A DNA stretch of 64,000 bases, taken from Opitutia bacterium UBA953. Its GTDB lineage: Bacteria > Verrucomicrobiota > Verrucomicrobiia > Opitutales > UBA953. The stretch covers positions 9,231 to 73,230 of the forward strand of contig DBCR01000067.1 of the NCBI GenBank assembly GCA_002293125.1, written 5' to 3'. Below are positions 36,325 to 44,862 of this stretch, one piece after another; positions within the stretch are counted from its first letter, which is position 1; every line of letters starts with the position of its first letter. The notes beneath the pieces are model-generated. The model did not search any database, was not told where the DNA came from, and was given only the letters and a program-made list of their open reading frames with translations. The position numbers and the translations under genes were made by a program.

Positions 36325-39309
36325 TTACTTGGCTGGCTCGGCGACGACCGGGGTCGGTTCCGAGGGCGCAGCGACTTCGACGGGTTCGCGATAGACCGCA
36401 CCACCCGGGGAGATGAGCGTGGGGTTCGAGAAGGTCGAGCCAGCGCGCATGCCAGGGTGGCTGCTACGCAGGGTGGCGCCGCCCGGAGAGACGAGGTTGG
36501 CAGTCACGAAGACCATCAGGCTCTTCTTCTGGATGCTCTTGCCGCTGGAGCGGAAAGCCGCGCCGATGAGCGGAATGGAACCAAGGACCGGGACCTTGTC
36601 GTCGAGGGTCTTCACTTCCTCGCGAGTCAGGCCGCCGATGACGACCGTGGCCCCGTCGAAGACCGTGACTTCGGTGGTCACTTCGCGGGTGCTGAAGATC
36701 GGCTGGAAGAAGCCAGAGGGCACGGAGACGGTCACTCCGCCGGAGATAGCGACCGAGGTTCCGCCGTATTCGACAAAGCCTTCGAATTCGGTCACCTTCG
36801 GCTTGAGGTTAAGAGCGATCGAGTCGTCGGCCGCGACGGTCGGGGTGACTTCGAGGGTCACGCCGACTTCCTGGATGGTGAAGTCCTGAGGCGTACCGGC
36901 GGTGATCGCCACCGCGGCGCCAGTGGTCGGTCCTCCCGCACCGGCGCCACCGCCGCCGCTCGTGCCGACGTTGGACTGGGTGTCACCATAAGCCTGCGGA
37001 TAGCGAAGGAGCTGGGCCACCTTGATGACCGCCGTCTTACCGTCGAGGACCGTGAGGCTCGGGGAGGACATCAGGTCGCTACCGGCGTTTTCTTCGATCG
37101 CCCGGATGGCCAGACCGAGGGTCTCCGCGCCGATGATACCGACGTTGGCGGAATAGCTCTGGTTGGTATTACCGAGGTTGATGCCTCCTGGGAAGTTAGG
37201 AGCAGGCTGCGGAATTGGCTGCAAGCCCGTCACATTGAGGCTGCGCACCGTGGAATTATTGGTGGCGAAGACCGAATTGATCGAGCGGAGATTGGTGGCA
37301 GCCTTGGCCGTCGCCGTGGGATCGACCTGCGAAGTCACTCCCCCAATCGTCTGTAGGGTCGGAGCCAGGCTCCAGTTCACGCCGAGCTCGTTCAGGATCT
37401 TCTGTTCGACTTCCATGAACTTGGCTTCGATGTGGACCTGCTTGATGTCGGAATAGCGACGGATGATGTTCTTCACCCGGTCCAGATTCTTGCGGCTCTG
37501 GTAGACGATGAGGTTGGTGCCGTCATACGAGAGGGTGGCCGGGAGTTCGAACGCCACGCCCGAACGGGTGAGGAAGTTCTTGATCGCGACTTCTTCCGGA
37601 CGCTGGCCATCGCCAGCACCGGCGCCACCGGCGGCGGCACCACCGAAGGGGCTGGCGGCACCACCGCCCGCGGCAGCACCGGCGCCACCACCGGCACCGA
37701 GGCCAGTCATCTTCAGCACGGCCGCCGTGGAGAGAGGGTAGATTTCGGTCTCGAGGAGGCTGTCGCCGGTGTCTTCGCGGACTTCGACGATACCACCGGC
37801 GCCGACGGTGAAGCTAAAGCCGACGCGCTTACAGGTGTAATCAAGAGCCTGATAGACGGAGACGTTGCGGAGCTGGAGGCTGACCGTAGGATTCTTGTTG
37901 GCCGTGTCGATGAGGACGATGTTCACGCCCTTCTGATCCTTGTCGTAGGTGGCGGCCTGAGTCTGCAGCAGGATGAGCGCGCGGTCGAGCGGCTGGTCGC
38001 GGACGAGGAAGCCCTCGGGGAGTTGGATGGACTTCATCTTCTCGATCACCGGGTCGTTACCGTTGGCGGAGTCGACCTTGACGTTTTCGCGGTTGAAGAC
38101 TTCGGGGAGCTTCCAGGTCTCGTCGAGGAGCTCGAGGAGCTTGCCCTTGGTCACGCCACGGTTCCACTGGCCGGAATTTTCCGACAACATCTGACGGATG
38201 CGAATCTGGTAGGCCTTGGATTCGGAGTTGTTGGGCTGGTACTGGAGGACTTCGCGGTAGGAATCGAGGGCACCCTGATAGTCGCCGTAAAGGTAGCGGG
38301 CACGGCCCCGGACGAGCAGCTCATTGACCTTGTCGTCCTTGACCCGAAGGCCGGGGGAAGTCTCGTCGACATTGCGGTAGGTCGGATCGTTCCGCTTGGA
38401 GGCAAACTCCTTCTGCAGGCGGATGACTCGGGCGTCATCGTTGCCCTTGAGTTCGGCGTACTGGGCGATGACCGCGGTGGCCTTGATCATATCGCGGGCT
38501 TCGATGGCGACAAGGGCGCGTCGGGCGAGGGCGGAGCCCTTGGCTTCCTTGATCCGGTCCTTGAGGCCGGCGTTGGAAAGGCTGGCGGTACCGAGGGCGC
38601 GATCCGCCGCATCGAGGTCGGCCAGAGCCTTGTCGATGGACTCAGCCGTTCCCTGACGGATCAGGCTTTCGGCAGAAGAAACCACGTCTCCCTGCTTGCC
38701 GATCGAGTCGGAGTTGGCGCGGGCGAGGCGCTTCACCTCATCCTTGGCAGCAGAAGGGCCGCCGGCATCGCGGGCGACACGGGCTTCCTGTTTAGCGAGG
38801 GAGATGGAGTCGCGAAGAGTCTGGGCGGCCGGGGTGGTGTTCTCGGCGAGGGCACCGGCGGCGACATCAAGCTGTTCGAGGGCGGCCTTGTGGTCGCCCG
38901 CGGCACACTTCTTGCGAGCGTCTTCGATGACTTTGCTGACCTGGGCGAAAAGCTTCTCATTCGAAGCGGCTTCGTCGGCGGAGACCGCAGGGGCATCAGC
39001 CTTGGGCGCGTCACCCTTGGGGGCGGAGGCGGCATCGGCGGCCTTCTTGGCGGCTTCGGCTTCGGCAATAGCGGAGTTGACGGAGGCGAGGCCTTCCGTG
39101 GCGCCGACATCCTTGGCGTCGATGGCGAGGATCGCCTCGAAACTGGACTTGGCGGCCTGCAAGTTGCCTTCATCGCGGGCCTTCAGCGCCTCGGCGAGGA
39201 GCTGCGGCTTGCGCGCGGCGCTATCGCCGTCTTGGGCGATAAGGGAGCCGGCGGCGAGGGCCAGAGCGAGAGCTGCCCAAGCGAGCTGCGAACGGTGGAG
39301 ATTTTTCAT
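36325..39309 (-). CDS. Secretin of a type II/type IV pilus-like system (Amuc_1098-like)
   Basis: The 994-residue outer-membrane channel has a signal peptide (cleavage near SLIAQDG), an N-terminal TPR-like region (about 33-70), an alanine- and lysine-rich helical region (75-330), another TPR-like unit (ARYLYGDYQGALDSYREVL near 340), STN/N0-like and N-domains with a glycine-alanine-rich insert (about 540-570), and a C-terminal secretin domain with DGKTAVIKVAQLL, VGVTLEVTPTV, REVTTEVTVFDGATVVIGGL and VPVLGSIPLIGAAFRS. It is much longer than PilQ or GspD and resembles the large secretin of the Akkermansia Amuc_1098 locus. Last gene of the operon. Confidence 0.9.
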   Translation of the reverse strand: MKNLHRSQLAWAALALALAAGSLIAQDGDSAARKPQLLAEALKARDEGNLQAAKSSFEAILAIDAKDVGATEGLASVNSAIAEAEAAKKAADAASAPKGDAPKADAPAVSADEAASNEKLFAQVSKVIEDARKKCAAGDHKAALEQLDVAAGALAENTTPAAQTLRDSISLAKQEARVARDAGGPSAAKDEVKRLARANSDSIGKQGDVVSSAESLIRQGTAESIDKALADLDAADRALGTASLSNAGLKDRIKEAKGSALARRALVAIEARDMIKATAVIAQYAELKGNDDARVIRLQKEFASKRNDPTYRNVDETSPGLRVKDDKVNELLVRGRARYLYGDYQGALDSYREVLQYQPNNSESKAYQIRIRQMLSENSGQWNRGVTKGKLLELLDETWKLPEVFNRENVKVDSANGNDPVIEKMKSIQLPEGFLVRDQPLDRALILLQTQAATYDKDQKGVNIVLIDTANKNPTVSLQLRNVSVYQALDYTCKRVGFSFTVGAGGIVEVREDTGDSLLETEIYPLSTAAVLKMTGLGAGGGAGAAAGGGAASPFGGAAAGGAGAGDGQRPEEVAIKNFLTRSGVAFELPATLSYDGTNLIVYQSRKNLDRVKNIIRRYSDIKQVHIEAKFMEVEQKILNELGVNWSLAPTLQTIGGVTSQVDPTATAKAATNLRSINSVFATNNSTVRSLNVTGLQPIPQPAPNFPGGINLGNTNQSYSANVGIIGAETLGLAIRAIEENAGSDLMSSPSLTVLDGKTAVIKVAQLLRYPQAYGDTQSNVGTSGGGGAGAGGPTTGAAVAITAGTPQDFTIQEVGVTLEVTPTVAADDSIALNLKPKVTEFEGFVEYGGTSVAISGGVTVSVPSGFFQPIFSTREVTTEVTVFDGATVVIGGLTREEVKTLDDKVPVLGSIPLIGAAFRSSGKSIQKKSLMVFVTANLVSPGGATLRSSHPGMRAGSTFSNPTLISPGGAVYREPVEVAAPSEPTPVVAEPAK

Positions 39310-39328
39310 GGGGTGGTTGCGTTAAAAA

Positions 39329-40264
39329 TTATTGCTTAGGGGTGGTTGCCTTGGTGGCGGGAGAGGGGGTCTTCGGCTTGGCGACGGGAGGCGGAGGAGC
39401 CGGGACGGTAAGCGTCTGCGGATCAGAGGTAAGTTTCTTCGGCTTCTTGGGGTTAAGAGCGAAGGTTTTGTCAAAACTCACGCTCTTGTTAGGCAAGTCA
39501 ATGTCTTTGACCACGTATTGGGCCCCATTGTAGGTAAACTTATCCCCAACGGCGTGCAGCGTGAGGGTCCAAGTCGGGTCGGAAGTGGAACTGATGATGA
39601 TGTCCGTGCGCGCGGTGAATTCCGTCGGCTTTTCGTCGTTGATCTCGACGATCTGACCGAATTGGCGGTCATCGACCGTCAAGAGGTTACGGGTGAACGG
39701 GATGCCGTCGGCATCCTTTCCCTTGACGACCTTATAGGACTTGAGGGTCAGGTAAGGGGCGTCGGCGATGGGCATGTTCAGCTTACAACCGTCGAGGTAT
39801 TGCTTCGTCTTCACGTTCTTCAGGTCGAAGAGGCGTTCTTCCTCTTTCTTGCCAGGCGCCAGCGTGGACTGGATGAGCATGAAGGTGTAGGTCGGGTGCC
39901 CGGCCGAAACCAGTGCGATACCAAACGGAGGCATCTCCTCGGCCTTGCGGCTCCGCGGAACGTACTCCTTGATCGCCGAATCCCAGACGACGTCGATCGT
40001 CGTGAAGAGGTCGTAATCCCAATTGTCGTCATTCTCTTCCGGCGTCGGCCAATCCAACACGTTGTCCTCCAGAGAGGCGCGAGGGGTAGACGGGTAGGCT
40101 TCACCACGAGGGGCGGCTTCCTTGAGCAACGTGATGGCGGCGGCCTTGCCTGCCTCATCGGGGACGACGGGCGCCACCAGGCCCGGAGTGAGAAGCACCA
40201 CGGCCCCGGCGACGAGCAGGAGCGCACCGAGGATGACGAGGATGATGTCCTTGCGAGAATTCAT
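39329..40264 (-). CDS. Pilus-like operon protein in the Amuc_1099 position
   Basis: The 311-residue product has one N-terminal membrane helix (about 8-32), a soluble extracytoplasmic part rich in beta strands (NDDNWDYDLFTTIDVVWDSA, TDIIISSTSDPTWTLTLHAVGDKF) and a proline-lysine-threonine tail. I recognise no named domain; the position between the secretin and the PilO-like gene matches Amuc_1099. It starts 12 bases after the PilO-like gene. It may line the periplasmic space of the assembly machine, as PilP or GspC do, but that is inference. Confidence 0.65.
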   Translation of the reverse strand: MNSRKDIILVILGALLLVAGAVVLLTPGLVAPVVPDEAGKAAAITLLKEAAPRGEAYPSTPRASLEDNVLDWPTPEENDDNWDYDLFTTIDVVWDSAIKEYVPRSRKAEEMPPFGIALVSAGHPTYTFMLIQSTLAPGKKEEERLFDLKNVKTKQYLDGCKLNMPIADAPYLTLKSYKVVKGKDADGIPFTRNLLTVDDRQFGQIVEINDEKPTEFTARTDIIISSTSDPTWTLTLHAVGDKFTYNGAQYVVKDIDLPNKSVSFDKTFALNPKKPKKLTSDPQTLTVPAPPPPVAKPKTPSPATKATTPKQ

Positions 40265-40276
40265 GGCCGGGATGCT

Positions 40277-41386
40277 TTATTTCTTAGGTTCACCCTCGGC
40301 GCTTGCCGCAGGCTTCTCCTCGGGGATGGAAAGATAGTCGATTTGCACGACAAAGGAAGAGAGCCTGCGAGGCACGACGAGGACACGCTGATCCACCAGT
40401 GAAGCGGCTGGCTTGGAGCCGCTGACCGCAACAGGTTCTTCGGCTCCGAAAAAGCCGCCGAGCGCGGACGGGGCGGCGGCGACAGAAGCGGCAGCCCCTG
40501 GCAGCGCGGCCGGGGCGACGCTGCTGGCGAGCAACTTCTCGAAATCCTTGGGCGCCAAGCCGACGTCGATCGTCGTGATGGCGACCGGGCGGCCAGAGTT
40601 GCGAATCTTGTTCACGAACGTGCGGAGGGTCGGCGTGTAAGCGACGAAACGGACGCGAAAGGAAAGCGAGTCGACCAAACCGTTACGGTCGAAGGTCCGG
40701 GAAGGAAGGAACTCGTCGATTTCGTTCTTGGAGCCGTCCGCGTCGGGGGCGTAGCTGCCGGCGCCAGGCTTACCTTCGGGAATCAGGACGAATGTCTCGA
40801 TGGGCTCGCGGTCGACGGACTCGATGAGCAAGGGAGACCCGGCCGGGCGGGATTCGGCGAGCTGACGGACGATGAAGTCGATGATCTGCCGCTGCTGGTC
40901 GACCTTCTGGAAATCGCGTTTCGGGGAGGTGCCTTGATTGTGGATGTAGCGATAGAAGCCGAAGGCGGTCGGATCGTTCGGCATCAGCTTGATGCCCTGG
41001 TCGGCAGCAAGCTTACGCCAGCCGTCGACGGACTCACGCAGGAGCGCGCTGAGTTCGGCGGAATTGGCCGAAGCCTTGCCCTTGATGACGAGATCGGGAT
41101 TACCGGCGATCGCGGCGCGGAGCGAGGCGAGATGCGCCTCGAGCTCCTTGACATCGGCGGCCGCCGCTTCGACGTTCTTATCATTGAGCGAGACGGCCGC
41201 GGCGCCGGGCACGAAGGAGTGGCCGTTGAGCAGGGCGAGCTGATCCCTGCGGGCCCGGGCCAGATCAAGGGCGGACTTGGTGCTGCCTTGGTAGGCGAGG
41301 AAAGCCAAGGCGCAGCCGACGATGAACAGCGCGGCGATCGCGATGAGCGCGAGGTTGAAGCCGAGGTTTTTCTTGAAATTCTGCAT
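40277..41386 (-). CDS. PilO-like inner-membrane protein (Amuc_1100-like)
   Basis: The 369-residue product has an N-terminal membrane helix (about 10-32), a coiled coil (33-100), a mixed alpha/beta core with DPTAFGFYRYIHNQGTSPKRDF near 140 and SFRVRFVAYTPTLRTFVNKI near 245, an alanine-rich insert (280-310) and a final strand FVVQIDYLSI. Domain order and key segments match Amuc_1100 of Akkermansia, whose pasteurisation-stable protein affects host immunity. The relation to PilO/GspM is by fold. It starts three bases after the PilMN-like gene. Confidence 0.78.
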   Translation of the reverse strand: MQNFKKNLGFNLALIAIAALFIVGCALAFLAYQGSTKSALDLARARRDQLALLNGHSFVPGAAAVSLNDKNVEAAAADVKELEAHLASLRAAIAGNPDLVIKGKASANSAELSALLRESVDGWRKLAADQGIKLMPNDPTAFGFYRYIHNQGTSPKRDFQKVDQQRQIIDFIVRQLAESRPAGSPLLIESVDREPIETFVLIPEGKPGAGSYAPDADGSKNEIDEFLPSRTFDRNGLVDSLSFRVRFVAYTPTLRTFVNKIRNSGRPVAITTIDVGLAPKDFEKLLASSVAPAALPGAAASVAAAPSALGGFFGAEEPVAVSGSKPAASLVDQRVLVVPRRLSSFVVQIDYLSIPEEKPAASAEGEPKK

Positions 41387-41389
41387 GGC

Positions 41390-43120
41390 TTAGAGGGCCT
41401 TGTCCTTGTGGATGACGAGGGTGAGGGTCGCCTTGGGCGTCATCCGGATTTCCGTCTTATTGTCGGCGGCCTTGATGGTCTGCTCGGTGACGACGATCTC
41501 GTTCTCCGGGACGGCGCTGACATAGGGAGACTTGCGGACGACCTCAAGCAGACGGCCGATGGCCGCCTTTTCCGACTGCGACTTGTACTGCTTAACATCG
41601 AAGGGCACTTCGGCGAAGAGGAAGCGGACGGAGAGCATGACCTTGGTCACCACGACCGGCGCGGGCGCGGGCTGGCCGTCGACGGCCGGAGCGGCGGGAA
41701 GGGTCTCGTACTTCACGTGCATCTCTTCGATCCAAGTGTTCTTGAGCGTGCCGACGCGGGACTGGAGGTCGCCAAGGAAGGCCGGCCAGTTGGAACGGTT
41801 GAGGACGACCTGTTCGATCTCCTTGGTCTTGGCGGCGAGTTCGGCGGCCTTCGTGCGGGACTCCTCGATCGCGTTACGACGGACGGTCAGTTCGGTCTGA
41901 CGGGCCTGGATGATGCCGGCCTGGGCTTGATTCCAGCCCTCGGCGGAGGCGAAGGCGAGCCAGACGCAGAAAGGAGCGGCGGCGGCAAGCAACGCGGCGA
42001 CGACCAGGCGGGGCTTACGTGCATCGAAGGCCTGCTGGGAAGCGATGTCGCGCGGGATCAGGTTCACCCCGATAGGCTGCGGCAAGGTGAGGCGCGCCGC
42101 TTCGCCGATCACTTCCGTGATCTGATACTTGGCGCGCACGAGCTGCTCCGCGTTGGTACCGGCTCCCAGGGTGATGACCGAGGAAGGGTCGAAGACTTCG
42201 ACCGGGAGGCGCAACGTCTCGCAGAGCTGTTCGGAAAGGCCAGGCACCTGAGAACCGCGACCCGTGATCAGGATGCGGGCGGGCTGGCGTCCGTTGGCGC
42301 CACGGCGCACATTGATCAGCCGACGATTGATGTCCTGCGCGAGACGCCGGATGAAAGTCTGCGAGTTGGCCTGCAGGATGGCGACCTGCGGATCGGACTC
42401 GGTCAGCTGGACGATGCCGGAGAAATATCCCACCTTGATGGCTTCGGAAACCGCGAAAGGCTGGCCCGTATTATCGGAGACGCCCTGCGTGAGGAGGTTG
42501 CCGCCGATGTTGGTGGCCGACTGAATATTGACGCCGCTAGGGCCGACGAAACTGAGCGTGGTCGAACGGGCGCCGATGTTGATGATGAGGACTTCCTCGG
42601 CGCCGGAACCGCCAGCGAGACGGAACGCCTGGCTGTCGAGCAACGGGGCGGCCTGAATCGACATCGGACGCAGGCCGGTTGAAGTGACCATGTTCGCGAT
42701 CTTAGTCGCGATCTCGGTGCGCAGGGCGAAGAGAAGGACTTCCGCTTCGACGCCGTCGGAGGCCATCAGCTGGCTGTCCCAAATGACTTCGTTCAGCGGA
42801 TAAGGGATGGCGTTCTGAGCCTCGAAGGCGACAATCTGGGCCTGACGGGCACGTTCGACCTGCGGGACCTTAAGTGGCTTCTGTAAGAGCAGAAAAGCGG
42901 GGGCGATGACGGAGACGCGGCCCTTGAGCTCGTGGGTATTGACCAGACTCGCCAAGGCGGCGATCGCCGCGTTCAACCACTCGTCGTCGCCGGTCAGACC
43001 GGGTGCGATTTCTTCGACAAAGAACTGCTCGAGTACCAAGCTGCCCGCTTCGACGGAGAACTGGGACACCGAGACATTGGAAGCCGCGAGATTGACGATA
43101 GTTGCCTTCTTCTGGCTCAT
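41390..43120 (-). CDS. PilM-PilN-like fusion (Amuc_1101-like)
   Basis: The 576-residue product has an actin-like PilM part (about 1-330: QAQIVAFEAQNAIPYPLNEVIW, VLIINIGARSTTLSFV, INIGGNLLTQGVS-type phosphate loop, ILITGRGSQVPGLSEQL) and then a PilN-like part: PIGVNLIPRD, a membrane helix near 375-395, a coiled coil and a beta-rich periplasmic domain. In most type IV pili PilM is cytoplasmic and PilN separate. Here they are one chain, as at the Akkermansia locus. The ATG at 43120 fits PilM; the pyrimidine-rich leader has no Shine-Dalgarno. Confidence 0.85.
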   Translation of the reverse strand: MSQKKATIVNLAASNVSVSQFSVEAGSLVLEQFFVEEIAPGLTGDDEWLNAAIAALASLVNTHELKGRVSVIAPAFLLLQKPLKVPQVERARQAQIVAFEAQNAIPYPLNEVIWDSQLMASDGVEAEVLLFALRTEIATKIANMVTSTGLRPMSIQAAPLLDSQAFRLAGGSGAEEVLIINIGARSTTLSFVGPSGVNIQSATNIGGNLLTQGVSDNTGQPFAVSEAIKVGYFSGIVQLTESDPQVAILQANSQTFIRRLAQDINRRLINVRRGANGRQPARILITGRGSQVPGLSEQLCETLRLPVEVFDPSSVITLGAGTNAEQLVRAKYQITEVIGEAARLTLPQPIGVNLIPRDIASQQAFDARKPRLVVAALLAAAAPFCVWLAFASAEGWNQAQAGIIQARQTELTVRRNAIEESRTKAAELAAKTKEIEQVVLNRSNWPAFLGDLQSRVGTLKNTWIEEMHVKYETLPAAPAVDGQPAPAPVVVTKVMLSVRFLFAEVPFDVKQYKSQSEKAAIGRLLEVVRKSPYVSAVPENEIVVTEQTIKAADNKTEIRMTPKATLTLVIHKDKAL

Positions 43121-43142
43121 ACAAAAACAGGGAGGAGGGGGA

Positions 43143-43859
43143 TTAGCGGGAACCGTCTTCCCGGATGAACTCGGGGGAAGGCGAACCCTGCGGCAAAGCA
43201 TCGAAGATGGCGTAAGGCACCAGGAACTGCGGGCGCAGCATGCCGGTATTGGCATTGGCGCCTCGGTCCGCGAGGTCACGGGCACCGTCGAAATCCTTCT
43301 TCGTGACGAACGTCTTGTGCACGGCGCCCAGCATGTCCGGATTCAGGCGGCCAGCTTCATTGAAGAGAGGGACCTCCGTGCCAGCGACGTCGAGCTGCAC
43401 ATAGTAATAGTCGGGCTGCATCTTGAGGCGGTCACGCTTCACGATATCGCCAGGCAGGTAGAAGTAGACGGAACGCGGAGAACCGACCTCCAGCGTCAGC
43501 ACGGTCGCCGAGGAGCGGTAGTAGGAAAACTCGGTCGCATCCTTGGCCGTAAGTGGCTTGAAGATCTGGGTGACGGTCACCTTGACCTTGTCCACCCACA
43601 TCTTGTTGGCGGCCCGCTTGGTGGCCTGCTCGGCCGGAGCGACCTTAGTCTCGGGATTGAAATTGGCCTGAAGTTCGACCTGCATCCGAATCCAGTCATT
43701 CTTCTGTCCGCCGATTTTGACCGGGTCGAAGTGGACCGAGCGCACGATGACCGGGCTTTTGCCGACGTTACCAGCCGCCGTGGGCGCCTGAGCGGAGACG
43801 AGGGGTACGGACAGGCAATAAGCCATTAGGCTGGCAAAAACAGCACGTGCTTGGGGCAT
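43143..43859 (-). CDS. First gene of the pilus-like operon (Amuc_1102-like)
   Basis: The 238-residue product has a signal peptide (cleavage near LVSAQAP) and a beta-rich body: VIVRSVHFDPVKIGGQKNDWIRMQVELQ, KMWVDKVKVTVTQIF, VLTLEVGSPRSVYFYLPGDIVKRDRLK, DYYYVQLDVAGTEVP. Amuc_1102, in the same position in Akkermansia, has an immunoglobulin-like fold. The ATG at 43859 is chosen because the signal peptide starts there and the promoter lies 39 bases before it. The gene divides from znuA across a 121-base shared promoter region. Confidence 0.72.
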   Translation of the reverse strand: MPQARAVFASLMAYCLSVPLVSAQAPTAAGNVGKSPVIVRSVHFDPVKIGGQKNDWIRMQVELQANFNPETKVAPAEQATKRAANKMWVDKVKVTVTQIFKPLTAKDATEFSYYRSSATVLTLEVGSPRSVYFYLPGDIVKRDRLKMQPDYYYVQLDVAGTEVPLFNEAGRLNPDMLGAVHKTFVTKKDFDGARDLADRGANANTGMLRPQFLVPYAIFDALPQGSPSPEFIREDGSR

Positions 43860-43869
43860 GGGAAGGGGA

Positions 43870-43898
43870 AATCTGTTGCGAGTGGAGGGCTTAGGCAA
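43870..43898 (-). promoter_or_regulatory. Putative promoter of the pilus-like operon
   Basis: Minus-strand TTGCCT (43898-43893) and CAGATT (43875-43870), spacer 17. Predicted leader about 4 bases. The following leader is pyrimidine-rich. Confidence 0.4.
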
Positions 43899-43932
43899 AC
43901 GCAAAAACTGGCAGTCTGGGAACATTTGTTAA

Positions 43933-43949
43933 ATGCAAACTTCTTGCAT
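43933..43949 (+). promoter_or_regulatory. Inverted repeat over the znuA -35 box, possible metal-regulator operator
   Basis: ATGCAA-N5-TTGCAT is a perfect inverted repeat. The right arm, TTGCAT at 43944-43949, is 37 bases before the GTG start and can serve as -35, with GAGTCT at 43967-43972 as -10. A repressor binding here would block the promoter. A Zur or MntR site is plausible but the sequence does not match a known consensus I can name. Confidence 0.45.
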
Positions 43950-43980
43950 CTGGCTCCGAGCCCTGTGAGTCTGGATTTAC

Positions 43981-44862
43981 GTGCTTCGTCTCCTTGCAGC
44001 CTTGATCATCTCCGCGACTCCCTGGTTCGGCGGGCAGGCCTACGCGCAAGAAAAACCGGTCGTCGTGTCCAGCTTCAGCGTCATTGAAGAATGGGTTCAA
44101 GTCATTGGCGGTAAAGGGTTTGAATCGATAAGTATTATTCCACGGGGGAGCGAGGCGCACGGGTTCCAGCTCAGCCCCCGCCAAGCGAAAGACCTGAGTC
44201 GGGCATCTTTAATCGTCGCGATGAGCCCGGAGTTTGAGCCCTGGCTCGCCGCCTGGGCCAAAGCCAATGGGCGCACCGACTCGATTCTCTGGCTGCATGG
44301 GGGATCCGGTGCCCACGCGGGGCACGATTGCGCCGATATCCCGCACGCCTGGACTGACCCCATCGAAGTCAAAAAGATGGTGAAAGTGCTCGCTGAAAGG
44401 CTGAACCAAATCGGAGGGGTTTTAGATACACAAATCGCTTATGAACAGTATCTTAAAGAGATAAACTCCGTAGATAAAGAGCTGAGCCAGCTGTTCCAGC
44501 AAATCGCTCCGGCTAAAAGGGTCTTTATTTCTCATCACGCCAACCTCGGGCAGTTCGCCAAGCACTTTGGGCTAACCGTTGCTGGCACGATCATCGCGAG
44601 CGGGTCCGGGGAGTCCGCTGATCCTTCCGCCCGACATTTTTCCGGGCTGCTCACCTTGATCCGAAAACAGAAAATTCACGTCATCATCACGGATAAAGGG
44701 CAGAGCGATGCCTTTGCCCGGAGATTGACCGAAGACGCCGGCCTCCCTCCCCCGCTCTCCCTCTCCTTTGAATACCTCGAGCCGATCGGTCAACCCGGTG
44801 ACACCTGGACCTCGATGATGCTCACCAACGGCAAACGACTTCATGAGGCGCTCCTGAAATGA
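43981..44862 (+). CDS. znuA: Zinc/manganese ABC transporter substrate-binding protein
   Basis: The 293-residue product has a signal peptide (cleavage near AYAQEK) and the cluster A-I helical fold of metal-binding proteins: VVVSSFSVIEEWVQVIGG, a first metal histidine in SEAHGFQLSPRQAKDL, a short histidine-containing loop (GSGAHAGHDCADIPHAWTDP) and KRVFISHHANLGQFAKHFGL. The histidine loop is shorter than in Escherichia coli ZnuA, so zinc versus manganese is open. The start is GTG 43981. The gene has lower GC than its neighbours from 44100 to 44700. Its stop overlaps znuC. Confidence 0.88.
   Translation: MLRLLAALIISATPWFGGQAYAQEKPVVVSSFSVIEEWVQVIGGKGFESISIIPRGSEAHGFQLSPRQAKDLSRASLIVAMSPEFEPWLAAWAKANGRTDSILWLHGGSGAHAGHDCADIPHAWTDPIEVKKMVKVLAERLNQIGGVLDTQIAYEQYLKEINSVDKELSQLFQQIAPAKRVFISHHANLGQFAKHFGLTVAGTIIASGSGESADPSARHFSGLLTLIRKQKIHVIITDKGQSDAFARRLTEDAGLPPPLSLSFEYLEPIGQPGDTWTSMMLTNGKRLHEALLK

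Noticed and set aside
37432..39339. 635-codon plus-strand frame
   Set aside because: Antisense to the secretin gene, which has clear family motifs.
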